Origin: Porphyromonadaceae bacterium
GTDB taxonomy: Bacteria > Bacteroidota > Bacteroidia > Bacteroidales > Dysgonomonadaceae
DNA: 25,954 bases
NCBI GenBank assembly: GCA_022840285.1
Contig: JALHIE010000045.1
Location: 1-25,954 of the forward strand
Reading direction: 5' to 3'
Every line of letters begins with the position of its first letter. Positions within the stretch are counted from its first letter, which is position 1. Shown here one piece after another: positions 6,464 through 15,406 of the stretch. The position numbers and the translations under genes were made by a program. The notes under the pieces are model-generated. The model made no database searches. It had not been told where the DNA came from and worked only from the letters and a program-made list of their open reading frames with translations.

Positions 6464-7846
6464 ATGCTTACAGTAGAAAAAATCGGCGGAACATCCATGT
6501 CTCAGTTTCAGGATGTGCTTCAAAACATCATAAAAGGCCGCCGCAAAGGCGATGAGTATTACAACCGTATATTTGTCGTTTCGGCATATAACAATGTAAC
6601 CAATTGGCTGTTGGAGCATAAAAAGACGGGTGAGCCCGGGATTTACAACAAGTTTTTGAACGGGGAAGATTACAGCAGCGCACTGGATTCGTTTTGTCAG
6701 CGGCTGTTGTTGATCAACGACGGGTTTGCCGACATTGGCCTGGACCTGAAGGAGGCGCGCGATTTTATCCGGTTTCGAGTGGACCAGGCAAAAACCCTCC
6801 TCTACAGCCTGGGAAAAGTGCTGGCTTCGGGATACGTGAACATGACCGATATTCACCTCGCGGCGAGAGAAATTCTGGCTTCCCTTGGGGAGGCTCACTC
6901 GGGATGGAATTCAGTAAACATATTGAACAATAACGGAATAAATGCGCGGTTTATCGACCTTTGCGGTTTTAACGACAACGAGCCGCTAACCATCGACCAG
7001 CGCATTCACCGGGAATTTGCAGGAGTCGATTTTAGCAATATTGTTTGTGTGGCAACAGGATACACCAAAGGAACGGAAGGCATTATGCGCGCATTCGACC
7101 GCGGTTATTCGGAAGTTACCTTCAGTAAGATCGCCGTTGAAGTGAAAGCCGAAGAAGCCGTTATACACAAAGAATACCACCTCTCCAGCGCCGATCCTAA
7201 GATTGTTGGAGTGGAAAACAGCATTCCCGTTGGCCAAACCAATTACATCATTGCCGACCAGTTGGCGGACATCGGCATGGAGGCTATACACCCGAAAGCG
7301 GCGAAACCCCTGGAACTGGCAGGAATCAACATACGCATTAAAAATACGTTCGAGCCGGAACATCCGGGAACATTGATTTCACGGGATTATGTTTCTCCTG
7401 AGCCGCGTGTCGAAATCGTCTCGGGTTCACGCAAAGTGATCGCTTTGGAGATCCACGACCCGATGATGGTGGGGGAAGTGGGTTACGATGCGCGGATCAT
7501 GCAATATTTTCAGAAATACAACGTCAGCTACATCCTGAAATCGACCAATGCCAACTCCATCACCATGGTGGTTTGGGATAACGAGAGAGCCAATGAACTT
7601 ATCCGGGTGCTCAAGGAGGTGTTTTATCAGGTTACGGTAATGCCGGCTGCCATTATTTGTGCTATGGGGACGAACATTGCTATGCCGGGATTCCTTTTCC
7701 GGGCGGCAAAAGCGTTGCACGAAAAAGGAATAAACGTGGAGAGTTTCGCTCAATCGCTGATGCAGGTGAATATGCAGTTTGTCATCTCCCGCGAGCAATA
7801 CGAAGAGGGTGTGATGGCCTTGAACGAAGCCTTGTGTAAAAGATAG
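6464..7846 (+). CDS. Aspartate kinase, ectoine-cluster (Ask_Ect) type
   Basis: Aspartokinase phosphorylates aspartate, the first step to lysine, threonine, methionine and diaminopimelate. The 460-residue product begins VEKIGGTSMS (residues 4-13), where most aspartokinases read KFGGTS. Further motifs are SLGEAHSGWNSV, VATGYTKGTEG, FDRGYSEVTFSKIA, HKEYHLSSADPKIVG and IKNTFEPEHPGTLIS, then a C-terminal regulatory region (about 315-460) that fits paired ACT domains. From memory these motifs match the Ask_Ect enzymes encoded in proteobacterial ectoine clusters better than LysC or ThrA. No ectABC genes are visible. ATG 6464 was chosen because the upstream in-frame codons overlap the promoter. The gene is complete, and GH106 starts 13 bases downstream. 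Confidence 0.85.
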   Translation: MLTVEKIGGTSMSQFQDVLQNIIKGRRKGDEYYNRIFVVSAYNNVTNWLLEHKKTGEPGIYNKFLNGEDYSSALDSFCQRLLLINDGFADIGLDLKEARDFIRFRVDQAKTLLYSLGKVLASGYVNMTDIHLAAREILASLGEAHSGWNSVNILNNNGINARFIDLCGFNDNEPLTIDQRIHREFAGVDFSNIVCVATGYTKGTEGIMRAFDRGYSEVTFSKIAVEVKAEEAVIHKEYHLSSADPKIVGVENSIPVGQTNYIIADQLADIGMEAIHPKAAKPLELAGINIRIKNTFEPEHPGTLISRDYVSPEPRVEIVSGSRKVIALEIHDPMMVGEVGYDARIMQYFQKYNVSYILKSTNANSITMVVWDNERANELIRVLKEVFYQVTVMPAAIICAMGTNIAMPGFLFRAAKALHEKGINVESFAQSLMQVNMQFVISREQYEEGVMALNEALCKR

Positions 7847-7859
7847 AACATTGCTGCTT

Positions 7860-10800
7860 ATGAAAAGATATTCCGATATTCGATGGAACAACATTCCTGT
7901 ATTTCTTTTTCTTTTGTTGATCCTGACAGGTGGTGTATCCTGCAGTAAAACCGGAGGAGACCGGGATATTAGTGGGGCGGAATTTAGAAATCCCGGCAGG
8001 GATTATTATCCCGAAACCTGGTACCATTTTATCGGAGGAAATGTTTCCAAACAGGGGATAACTGCCGACCTGGAAGCGATAGCTAAAGCCGGAATTTCAG
8101 GCATACAGTTATTTCACGGCCAGTTTGGCGGAGAATGGCCCGGTGTTTCACCTCAAATCCAGACCCTGAGTGAAGACTGGGACGAACTTGTTCAATGGAC
8201 GGCGGAGGAGTGTAAAAGATTAAATCTGCGGTTTACCATGCAAAATTGTCCCGGATGGTCTTACGCCGGAGGACCGTGGATTGAACCGCAAAATTCCATG
8301 CGGCACCTGGTGTATTCCCGGACAGACCTAGCCGGAGGAACAGCGACAGGGATAAGTCTGAAGAAACCCGGACCCAATGAGGATGAGTGGCGGGATTACC
8401 GGGATTTGTTCGTGATCGCGTTTCCCACACCCGACGGTGATACCGGCGAACGGTTGATCCCATCCGGGATTACAAGCAATCGTCCCGACCTGCCCTGGCG
8501 CGAATGCCTGGTTGAACGAAAAACGATCACTGTCTCTCCTTCGGTTGATGAACCCACTGTTCTGGACATCACGTTTCCGGAAAAAATTACCTTGCGAACA
8601 GTTGAATTCCCGCCCATAGACTCCTATTCTCATGCCCGGGTGTATGCACCGGGTGTACAGGTAGCCGTTTACGCCAACCTGCCCGGTGAAAGACGCCGGA
8701 TCGCAGCCATCGAGATGCCGGCTGCAAACTGGCAGGACGACAAACCCCTGTCGATTGCCTGTACGGAAACATTCTCCAATTCCTATCGGATTGAGATCTC
8801 CAACCTGCACGAGATGGCCTTGCGTTACATACACTTTTATTCCGCTGCCCGTCAACAAAACTGGGAATCAGAAGCTGCCTGGACGTTGAGACGGATCGTA
8901 AGGGAAGAATATCCTCACCAAGATCCCCGTTCCTGGATCGATCCCTCCACGATTGTAGACATATCGGGCAGTATGGATTCCTCGGGAAAACTCAATTGGA
9001 CTGCCCCCGAAGGGAGGTGGACTGTTCTGCGTATAGGGCACGTCAATACCGGCCAGAAAAACGGGCCGGCTCCTCCCGAAGCAACGGGCTGGGAAGCGAC
9101 CAAGCTCCATCCCGGTGGGATAAGGGCAAATTTTGACGGGTACATCGGTCGATTGGTCAAAAAGGACGGAGTGTTGAAAGACGGATTGTTGCAGGGTGTC
9201 CTGTTGGACAGCTGGGAATGTAAGACACAGACCTGGACCACGGATCTGGACAAAATATTTGATCAAAAGTGGAACTACTCCCTCCGCTCCAGGTTCCCGG
9301 CCTTGTTCGGGTACGTGGTAGATAATCCGGAGAACACTGCACGGTTTCTTCGTGACTGGCGCGTGACCCTCAACGATCTGCTGGTGGAAAACTTTTTTGG
9401 AGAGATGAAGAAGTTGGCAGACGAAAACGGATTGACGGTCTCTTTTGAGACGGCATCGGGTGATGTTTTTCCCGGAGATATTCTGGAATACTACAAACAT
9501 GCCGATATTCCCATGTGTGAATTCTGGCAACCACGGTCCGATTCGTATGTAGGAAGCATTGAATTCAAGCCGGTAAAGCCGGCCGTATCTGCCGCCCGGG
9601 GCTACGGGAAAAAGAGAGTGGCGGCCGAAGCGCTCACCTCTTTCGAACTGACCTGGGATGAGCATCCCCGTTTCCTGAAAGACATGGCTGATGATCACTT
9701 TGCGAGAGGAGTAACGCATCTGGTGTTCCACACCTATACCCATAACCCGCGTACGGATTTCCTGCCTCCCGGCTCGTCGTTCGGAACGGGCATCGGTACT
9801 CCGTTCCTGCGCCTGCAAACCTGGTGGCAACACATGCCCTCGTTCACGGATTACCTGGCGAGGTGTAATTACATGCTGGAAACGGGAAACCCGGTATCGG
9901 ACGTATTGATGTATCTGGGAGACGAACAAAATCATAAGCCGCCCCAGTTACTTCCTTTCCCCGAAGGATATTCCTACGATTATTGCAATCCCGACATATT
10001 GTTGAACCGCTTATCGGTAAAAAACGGCAAATTGGTCACTCCCGAAGGAATTCAATATGGCGTGTTGTGGCTCTACGACTGCCGGAGAATGTTGCCGGAA
10101 ACATTAGAGAAGATCGCTTCTTTCGTTGAAGCGGGTGTTATTCTTGTCGGAGATCCTCCATCGGGGCCGGCTACTTTAAGCGGTGGAGATGAGACAAAAG
10201 GTAGGTTTGATCAAGCCGTTGAGAGACTTTGGGGAGACGGTTCTCAAGACAGGTTCAGCCTGGGAAAAGGGAAAGTTTACCACACATCCGATATTGCTGC
10301 GGTCTTAACGGTGGAAAATATTCTCCCGGATATTGTTGCCCATGCCCCTGACCTTCGCTGGCTGCACCGCCAGACCGGTGAGTCCGACATCTATTTCCTC
10401 TCAACCATGCCCGGAAAAGAATACAAAGGTGTGGTCGCTTTCCGAAGTAGGGGAAATGCGGAAATATGGGATCCGCTAACGGGAGAAGCCGTTGCGGTAA
10501 GTTCCAACGTAAAGGGAAGTTACACGGAAGTAGAGGTGGATATTCCAGCCGGAAATTCCTGTTTTGTGCGGGTTAGGGATAAAAAATCGGATAAACCACT
10601 GAAGCAGCAGGCGCCAACGCACGAACTTGATATGAAGGAGGTCTCCTGGCGAATTCATTTTCCCGAAGGCTGGGGAGTGGATAACACGCCACTGGTTACC
10701 CATCGGCTGACTGCCTGGAAAGACTTTCCTATATCGGACGAGGGGAAATCTTTCTCCGGGACGGCAACCTACGAGACCACGTTTACGTTAGACAACAGAT

Positions 10801-11108
10801 CCGATAAAACAGCCTATTACCTCAATTTAGGCCGGGTGGAAGTTATTGCAAAAGTAAAGATAAACGGTAAGGAGGCAGGAACCTGCTGGACTTCACCGTA
10901 TGTGTTGGATGTCACAAGGTATCTGCGGGAGGGAGAAAACAGGTTGCAGGTGGAAGTTACCAGTACGTGGTTCAACCGGTTGGTTTACGATGCGGGGTTG
11001 CCTGAAGAGAGCCGCAAAACATGGACCATTGCAGGACCAAAAGCACACGCTCCACTGAAAGAATACGGACTTCTGGGTCCTGTTTCAATACAACAGGCCA
11101 GTCGATAA
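7860..11108 (+). CDS. GH106-like alpha-L-rhamnosidase family lipoprotein
   Basis: GH106 enzymes release alpha-L-rhamnose from plant or bacterial glycans. The 1082-residue product has a lipoprotein signal: a hydrophobic stretch (PVFLFLLLILTGG) followed by the lipobox GVSC, so it should be anchored in the outer membrane. After the signal come family blocks WYHFIGGNVSKQGI, GISGIQLFHG and FTMQNCPGWSYAGGPW. Two conserved acidic sites, DSWE (E453) and VAAEALTS (E590), probably supply the catalytic glutamates. A C-terminal beta-sandwich resembling a galactose-binding fold (NLGRVEVIAKVKINGKEAG) closes the protein. ATG 7860 gives the natural signal peptide. It starts 13 bases after the aspartokinase and may be read from the same promoter, though the two functions are unrelated. 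There is no SusC/SusD pair, so it is an orphan glycosidase. Rhamnosidase activity is inferred from the family. Confidence 0.82.
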   Translation: MKRYSDIRWNNIPVFLFLLLILTGGVSCSKTGGDRDISGAEFRNPGRDYYPETWYHFIGGNVSKQGITADLEAIAKAGISGIQLFHGQFGGEWPGVSPQIQTLSEDWDELVQWTAEECKRLNLRFTMQNCPGWSYAGGPWIEPQNSMRHLVYSRTDLAGGTATGISLKKPGPNEDEWRDYRDLFVIAFPTPDGDTGERLIPSGITSNRPDLPWRECLVERKTITVSPSVDEPTVLDITFPEKITLRTVEFPPIDSYSHARVYAPGVQVAVYANLPGERRRIAAIEMPAANWQDDKPLSIACTETFSNSYRIEISNLHEMALRYIHFYSAARQQNWESEAAWTLRRIVREEYPHQDPRSWIDPSTIVDISGSMDSSGKLNWTAPEGRWTVLRIGHVNTGQKNGPAPPEATGWEATKLHPGGIRANFDGYIGRLVKKDGVLKDGLLQGVLLDSWECKTQTWTTDLDKIFDQKWNYSLRSRFPALFGYVVDNPENTARFLRDWRVTLNDLLVENFFGEMKKLADENGLTVSFETASGDVFPGDILEYYKHADIPMCEFWQPRSDSYVGSIEFKPVKPAVSAARGYGKKRVAAEALTSFELTWDEHPRFLKDMADDHFARGVTHLVFHTYTHNPRTDFLPPGSSFGTGIGTPFLRLQTWWQHMPSFTDYLARCNYMLETGNPVSDVLMYLGDEQNHKPPQLLPFPEGYSYDYCNPDILLNRLSVKNGKLVTPEGIQYGVLWLYDCRRMLPETLEKIASFVEAGVILVGDPPSGPATLSGGDETKGRFDQAVERLWGDGSQDRFSLGKGKVYHTSDIAAVLTVENILPDIVAHAPDLRWLHRQTGESDIYFLSTMPGKEYKGVVAFRSRGNAEIWDPLTGEAVAVSSNVKGSYTEVEVDIPAGNSCFVRVRDKKSDKPLKQQAPTHELDMKEVSWRIHFPEGWGVDNTPLVTHRLTAWKDFPISDEGKSFSGTATYETTFTLDNRSDKTAYYLNLGRVEVIAKVKINGKEAGTCWTSPYVLDVTRYLREGENRLQVEVTSTWFNRLVYDAGLPEESRKTWTIAGPKAHAPLKEYGLLGPVSIQQASR

Positions 11109-11125
11109 AAAGCCCTTAAAATAAG

Positions 11126-11165
11126 TTAAAGTCGATGTTTTTTGCATGGACTTTAATTTTTTATT
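11126..11165 (+). terminator. Intrinsic terminator after the GH106 gene
   Basis: TTAAAGTCGATG pairs with CATGGACTTTAA (one G-G mismatch) around a TTTTTTG loop, and the stem is followed by TTTTTTATTTTTT. It begins 17 bases past the GH106 stop and separates that gene from the next operon. Confidence 0.6.
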
Positions 11166-11167
11166 TT

Positions 11168-11175
11168 TTACTTTG
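11168..11175 (+). promoter_or_regulatory. Probable -7 box of the membrane protein-regulator-creD operon
   Basis: TTACTTTG matches seven of eight positions of the pattern with TA relaxed to TT, 21 bases before the ATG at 11197. A TTTG at 11141-11144 lies 23 bp upstream, slightly beyond the usual spacing. The call is tentative. Confidence 0.35.
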
Positions 11176-11196
11176 CATTTCAAAGTACTTTTTATT

Positions 11197-11829
11197 ATGA
11201 AGAATATTGAAGCAATCGAATCAGTAAAAGAGATCAGATCGATGATGGAGAAGTCGTCCCGGTTCATCTCTTTCAGTGGCACTTCCGCCATTCTTATCGG
11301 TTTGTTTGCGCTGGCAGGGTCATGGATTGCCTGGAGTGTTCTGGCTTCGGTTAACTCCGGGCCGGACGGTTATTCCGCTCCGCGTTGGCTTGCCGTTGCG
11401 CCACAACTTATTGTTACGGCACTGCTTTTGTTTGCCCTGGCATTGGGAACAATCCTGTTTTTCTCGGTACGGAAAGCAAAAAAGAGGCAGCAGTCTTTTT
11501 TTAACAAACCGGCTTACCGGACTTTTTTAAACTTTTTTCTGCCGCTTACCGCCGGGGGTATTTTTTGCCTGGCCCTGCTCTTCAATGGATACGTCGGGAT
11601 TGTTGCACCGGTCATGTTGCTGTTCTACGGTGTTTCGTTGATCAATGCCGCCAAATACACCTACGGAAGTATTTTCGGGTTGGGCTGCGCAGAGATGGTT
11701 TTAGGCCTGTTGTGTGCATTCTTTCCCGAAGAAGGGCTGTTGTTCTGGTCTGCGGGTTTCGGAGTCTTGCACATCCTTTACGGAATTTATTTCTACATAA
11801 GCATCGAAAGAAAAGAAAGGTTATCGTGA
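11197..11829 (+). CDS. Six-helix inner membrane protein of unknown function
   Basis: I do not recognise a named family, but the protein resembles a conserved Bacteroidales membrane protein usually found beside a winged-helix regulator. The 210 residues begin with a soluble amphipathic segment (IESVKEIRSMMEKSSRFI). Six hydrophobic helices follow, at about residues 27-47, 70-95, 113-133, 134-154, 158-178 and 182-205. No enzymatic motif is seen. ATG 11197 is preferred over 11146 because 11146 lies inside the terminator hairpin. The stop overlaps the GTG of the next gene by four bases (GTGA), which implies translational coupling. A partnership with the regulator and CreD, for example in sensing envelope state, is inference from this arrangement. 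Confidence 0.75.
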   Translation: MKNIEAIESVKEIRSMMEKSSRFISFSGTSAILIGLFALAGSWIAWSVLASVNSGPDGYSAPRWLAVAPQLIVTALLLFALALGTILFFSVRKAKKRQQSFFNKPAYRTFLNFFLPLTAGGIFCLALLFNGYVGIVAPVMLLFYGVSLINAAKYTYGSIFGLGCAEMVLGLLCAFFPEEGLLFWSAGFGVLHILYGIYFYISIERKERLS

Positions 11830-12128
11830 AGGAATATCTCGAAGATATAAACAAGGCTTTCGAAAGCAAGGTGCGCCTCGGCATAATGTCGATGCTGATG
11901 GTAAATGACGAGGTGGATTTCAACACGTTCAAGGAAATATTGGGCCTCACCGATGGCAATCTGGCAAGCCACCTTAAAACGCTTGAAGGACTGGGATACA
12001 TTGAAGTGAAAAAGCGGTTTGTCGAACGAAAACCGCGCACAACATATTCCAGGACACGTGGAGGAGAACAGGCTTTCAAAGAGCATTTACAGGCGTTGGA
12101 ATCATTTATTAAACAGGCAACCGATTAA
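11826..12128 (+). CDS. Winged-helix transcriptional regulator (MarR/ArsR-like, single domain)
   Basis: The 100-residue protein is almost entirely one winged-helix DNA-binding domain. LEDINKAFESKVRLGIMSML forms the first helices, FKEILGLTDGNLASHLKTLE (about 38-57) the helix-turn-helix, and GYIEVKKRFVERKPRTTY the wing. It has the look of the short DNA-binding family often called winged helix DNA-binding protein. There is no ligand domain or metal-binding cysteine. The GTG start at 11826 overlaps the preceding stop, and the N-terminus KEYLEDINKAFESK matches homologues recalled for the family. It probably regulates its own operon with the upstream membrane protein and creD 24 bases downstream, but no operator could be identified. 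Confidence 0.85.
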   Translation: MKEYLEDINKAFESKVRLGIMSMLMVNDEVDFNTFKEILGLTDGNLASHLKTLEGLGYIEVKKRFVERKPRTTYSRTRGGEQAFKEHLQALESFIKQATD

Positions 12129-12152
12129 AAAAGACTTTATCTAACAAAAAAA

Positions 12153-13538
12153 ATGGAAACAGAAAAACAGACCCTTATCGAACGGTATGCTACAACCATC
12201 AAAGCTGTCGCCGTGGCAATACTTACACTGATGTTGCTTATTCCGCTGGCCATGATCCAGTCGCTGATCCGTGAGCGACAGAACACCCGGCAGGGAGCTG
12301 TGCAGGAGATTACATCGAAGTGGGGAGGGGAGCAGACCGTTACCGGACCTTGTCTTGTGATTCCTTATGAGGAGACCCGGGTTGAGGACAAAAAGGAGAT
12401 TACGGTAAATAAGAACTTGCTGGTGCTACCCGAATTGTTGGACGCGAAAATCTCTACCCGGGTCGAAAAAAGGAAAAGGGGCATTTACGACACATCCGTT
12501 TATGGTACGGACATCGTTTTGTCGGGCCAATTCGATGGATCGGTGATTGCCCGGCAGAATGTACAGCTTTCGCAGGTGAAATGGGGCGAAGTACGGATGA
12601 TCATCGGACTCTCCGACCTGAAAGGCATAAAAGACAATGTCTTGTTACAGAGTAACGGACAGACCATAATATTCGACCCGGGGATTCCCGTGGAAAATCT
12701 GGCTACAGGAAGCGGTTTTGTTGCCGGAACAACATCAAGTAGAGATCATATGAACAGCTCGTATGAATTGTTTTCCGTGGGATTGAACGCGAAAATGGAT
12801 TTCCTCAAACCCGATTCCGCTTTACAGGAAACGTTCCCTTTTACCGTTTCGTTAAAATTGAACGGTTCGCAGGGGTTATACATCGTTCCCACGGGGAAAA
12901 CGACCACTGTCGCCATACGGTCGGATTGGGCAACACCCAGTTTCGACGGTGAATTCCTTCCCCGAACTCGGGATATAGACAAGACGGGTTTTTCGGCAGA
13001 ATGGAGAGTGCTCGATCTGAATCGCAGTTTCGGACAGGTTATACGCTCGGACGACGGTAATACGATCAATCAGATGGCTTCGTCGCGATTCGGGGTGCGG
13101 TTTATTCAGGCAGTCGACCAATATCAGCAAAACATGCGCAGTGTCAAGTACGGCATCCTCATTGTTTTGCTCACCTTTGTGGCGGTATTCTTTATTGAAC
13201 TGTTGCAAAAGAGACCGGTAAACCCGTTCCAATATGTACTTGTCGGGCTGGCTTTGGTGCTGTTTTATACCCTGTTGCTCTCCATGTCCGAATTGCTTGG
13301 GTTTAATTTCGCATACCTTACGGCGGCGGTCATGACCACCCTTTTGATCATGCTCCATATGGGAAGCATCCTGAAAAGCCGTAAGAACGGGTTTTTGGTA
13401 GGCACATTGCTTGCTTTCCTTTACCTTTTTATATTCATTCTTATACAAATGGAGAGCTATGCCCTGATCGTCGGCAGCCTGGGATTGTTTGCCATCCTGG
13501 CCGTGATCATGTATTATTCGAAGAAAGTGAAGTTTTAG
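12153..13538 (+). CDS. creD: CreD-family inner membrane protein
   Basis: CreD is an inner membrane protein, in E. coli controlled by the CreBC two-component system and linked to envelope integrity and colicin tolerance. Its molecular role is unknown. The 461-residue product has one N-terminal helix (about 15-37), a long periplasmic domain containing GGEQTVTGPCLVIPYEE, FDPGIPVENL and DLNRSFGQ, then FGVRFIQAVDQYQQ. A C-terminal cluster of helices (about 330-455) includes VNPFQYVLVGLALVLFYTLL and MESYALIVGSLGLFAILAVIMYYS. Length and order are normal. No creBC-like genes are here. Instead it follows a winged-helix regulator and a six-helix membrane protein, which suggests a different control route. 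Confidence 0.93.
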   Translation: METEKQTLIERYATTIKAVAVAILTLMLLIPLAMIQSLIRERQNTRQGAVQEITSKWGGEQTVTGPCLVIPYEETRVEDKKEITVNKNLLVLPELLDAKISTRVEKRKRGIYDTSVYGTDIVLSGQFDGSVIARQNVQLSQVKWGEVRMIIGLSDLKGIKDNVLLQSNGQTIIFDPGIPVENLATGSGFVAGTTSSRDHMNSSYELFSVGLNAKMDFLKPDSALQETFPFTVSLKLNGSQGLYIVPTGKTTTVAIRSDWATPSFDGEFLPRTRDIDKTGFSAEWRVLDLNRSFGQVIRSDDGNTINQMASSRFGVRFIQAVDQYQQNMRSVKYGILIVLLTFVAVFFIELLQKRPVNPFQYVLVGLALVLFYTLLLSMSELLGFNFAYLTAAVMTTLLIMLHMGSILKSRKNGFLVGTLLAFLYLFIFILIQMESYALIVGSLGLFAILAVIMYYSKKVKF

Positions 13539-13567
13539 AAAGTCAATCTATTCCCTGTACATTGTTT

Positions 13568-13597
13568 TTGCCCCTGCAGGCAGTACCGCAATTTTTT
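13568..13597 (+). terminator. Weak possible terminator after creD
   Basis: An imperfect structure TTGC...GCAA encloses the palindrome CCTGCAGG and is followed by TTTTTT. The stem is short and interrupted. It sits between convergent creD and hflX and is the only candidate in that 73-base gap. Confidence 0.3.
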
Positions 13598-13611
13598 CCC
13601 ATGAAAAGGAA

Positions 13612-14844
13612 TCAGAGAGGAGTTTCATCGTCGTAAGCCTGATATAAAAAGTCGTTATAGGGGAACCGTTGTATGTGAATTTCCCTGGCTTTTTCATAGA
13701 TAAGTGACTTGAGCTCTTCTATGTTGGTTTTTTCTTTTGCTGAAATAAAAACGACGTTCTCGTTGAGTTTGCTCATCCACGACTGTTTCAGTTCTTCGAG
13801 CGATGTGTTTTGCCGGGTTTTGGGCGTCAGGTCGTCTTCCTCTTTTTTAACGTGCGAGAAAGCATCTATCTTGTTGAAAACCAGAATTGTAGGCTTCTCG
13901 GCTTTGTCAATTTCGTACAACGTCTTTTTTACCACGTCGATCTGTTCCTCAAACGCGGGGTGTGAAATATCCACCACGTGGATAAGTATGTCGGCTTCGC
14001 GCACTTCGTCGAGAGTGGACTTGAAAGACTCGATCAGGTTTGTAGGCAATTTACGAATAAATCCTACCGTATCTGTCAACAGGAGGGGCAGGTTCTCAAT
14101 GGTTACCTTGCGTACGGTGGTATCGAGTGTTGCAAAGAGTTTGTTTTCTGCAAACACTTCCGATTTGCTCAGCAGGTTCATCAGCGTGGATTTGCCCACG
14201 TTGGTATAGCCGACAAGAGCTGCCCGCACGAGCTTTCCCCTGTTTTTTCGCTGGACGGTCTTCTGTTTGTCTATGTCCTTGAGTTCATTTTTTAGCCGTG
14301 CAATGCGATCGAGAATAATTCGCCGGTCGGTTTCCAGCTGAGTTTCTCCGGGGCCGCGCATGATGACTCCTCCTCCTCCGCGCTGACGCTCCAGGTGGGT
14401 CCACATTCTTGTTAACCGGGGAAGCAGGTATTGGTATTGAGCCAGCTCTACCTGCGCTTTCGCATGCGATGTCTGTGCGCGCATGGCGAAAATATCGAGG
14501 ATAAGGCTTGTCCGGTCGAGTATCCTGAGCTTCAGCTCTTTTTCAATGTTCCGGATCTGTTTTGCCGATAGTTCATCGTCGAAAATAACCACGCCCACCC
14601 GGTTGTCTTCATCCAACACATACTCCGATATTTCCTGCAACTTCCCCGTACCAACGAAAGTAACCGCGTTGGGCATATCCAGGCGCTGAACGTATCGTTT
14701 GCCGGGAACGAGCCCGGCCGTTTCGACCAGGAAAGCCAGCTCGTCCAGGTACTCGTTTACTTTCTCCTCGCTTTGTTCGGGTGTGATAAGCCCGACTAGA
14801 ACAGCGTTTTCGTTTTTTATCTCGCTCGTTATAAAATCTTTCAT
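13612..14844 (-). CDS. hflX: Ribosome-associated GTPase HflX
   Basis: HflX is a GTPase that splits stalled or hibernating ribosomes, notably after heat stress. The 410-residue product has the N-terminal HflX domain with VTFVGTGKLQEI (about 61-72) and ILDRTSLILDIFAMRAQT. The glycine-rich loop RGGGGVIMRGPGETQLETDR (about 155-174) and a coiled segment follow. The G domain has GYTNVGKST (212-220), ATLDTT, DTVGFIRKLP, NKID and the SAKE G5 loop. All motifs are intact and the length is typical. It is convergent with creD and downstream of the mnmA operon, with a 52-base gap before it. No clear promoter is seen, so read-through from mnmA is possible. Confidence 0.96.
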   Translation of the reverse strand: MKDFITSEIKNENAVLVGLITPEQSEEKVNEYLDELAFLVETAGLVPGKRYVQRLDMPNAVTFVGTGKLQEISEYVLDEDNRVGVVIFDDELSAKQIRNIEKELKLRILDRTSLILDIFAMRAQTSHAKAQVELAQYQYLLPRLTRMWTHLERQRGGGGVIMRGPGETQLETDRRIILDRIARLKNELKDIDKQKTVQRKNRGKLVRAALVGYTNVGKSTLMNLLSKSEVFAENKLFATLDTTVRKVTIENLPLLLTDTVGFIRKLPTNLIESFKSTLDEVREADILIHVVDISHPAFEEQIDVVKKTLYEIDKAEKPTILVFNKIDAFSHVKKEEDDLTPKTRQNTSLEELKQSWMSKLNENVVFISAKEKTNIEELKSLIYEKAREIHIQRFPYNDFLYQAYDDETPL

Positions 14845-14896
14845 TCTGTAAAAATATTATTTATTCAAGCTTTATATCTAACGTGAATGTATTTGC

Positions 14897-15406
14897 TTAT
14901 ATCCAAAACCCGATTCCGGCCATGAAAGACGATTGCGTAAAATCCTTGATAAACCGGTATTTGTATTCGATACTGACCCTTGCCTTGTACCTGAAGTCAT
15001 ATTGAAGCCCCAGTCCCAGGTTAGCGCCAACACGATGCTTCGTCCAGTCCTGCAACCCGATGCCGTCTGCTTTGGACGCGTCGAACTTACGGTTGGAATA
15101 ACTCAATCCCGCCACCGGGTAAAAAGAAAACAGCCACGTTACGGGAACCATGTAGTGTGCATCGGCATCGACCTCCCACATGCTGTTCCCCTTCTTCGGC
15201 AGATAATGGGTGAAAGAGGGTGCAAACCGCAGTTGATTGGTATGATAATAATGCAGGTGCAGTCCTGCTCCAACATTTTTCACCTTATTGCCATAGCCGG
15301 CGTGTACCCCCATCCCTACGGTCCCCTCGTATTGTGCGAATGATTTCGACGGGAACAGGGCCAAAAAAAGGACGGATAAGCAGATGACTCTTTTCAAGTA
15401 GTCCAT
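14897..15406 (-). CDS. Small outer membrane beta-barrel protein
   Basis: The function is unknown. The 169-residue product starts with a cleavable signal peptide (VICLSVLFLALFPSKSFA, cut before QYEG). The mature part shows alternating hydrophobic and polar strands, including VGMGVHAGYG, VGAGLHLHYYH, VDADAHYMV, HRVGANLGLGLQYDF, VSIEYKYRF and FMAGIGFWI. Ending in an aromatic-rich strand is typical of barrel proteins handled by the Bam machinery, and about eight strands would fit. The ATG directly follows the TAA of the TRIC gene with no gap, so the two are co-transcribed and probably coupled. What it binds cannot be told from the sequence. Confidence 0.8.
   Translation of the reverse strand: MDYLKRVICLSVLFLALFPSKSFAQYEGTVGMGVHAGYGNKVKNVGAGLHLHYYHTNQLRFAPSFTHYLPKKGNSMWEVDADAHYMVPVTWLFSFYPVAGLSYSNRKFDASKADGIGLQDWTKHRVGANLGLGLQYDFRYKARVSIEYKYRFIKDFTQSSFMAGIGFWI

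Noticed and set aside
8868..9935. Long open frame on the minus strand (355 codons) inside the GH106 gene
   Set aside because: It lies wholly antisense to a well-supported gene, has no recognisable motif, and reflects GC-biased codon use of the real gene.
11146..11196. Earlier ATG for the six-helix membrane protein
   Set aside because: It falls in the hairpin of the preceding terminator and adds a Phe-rich stretch not expected in the family.
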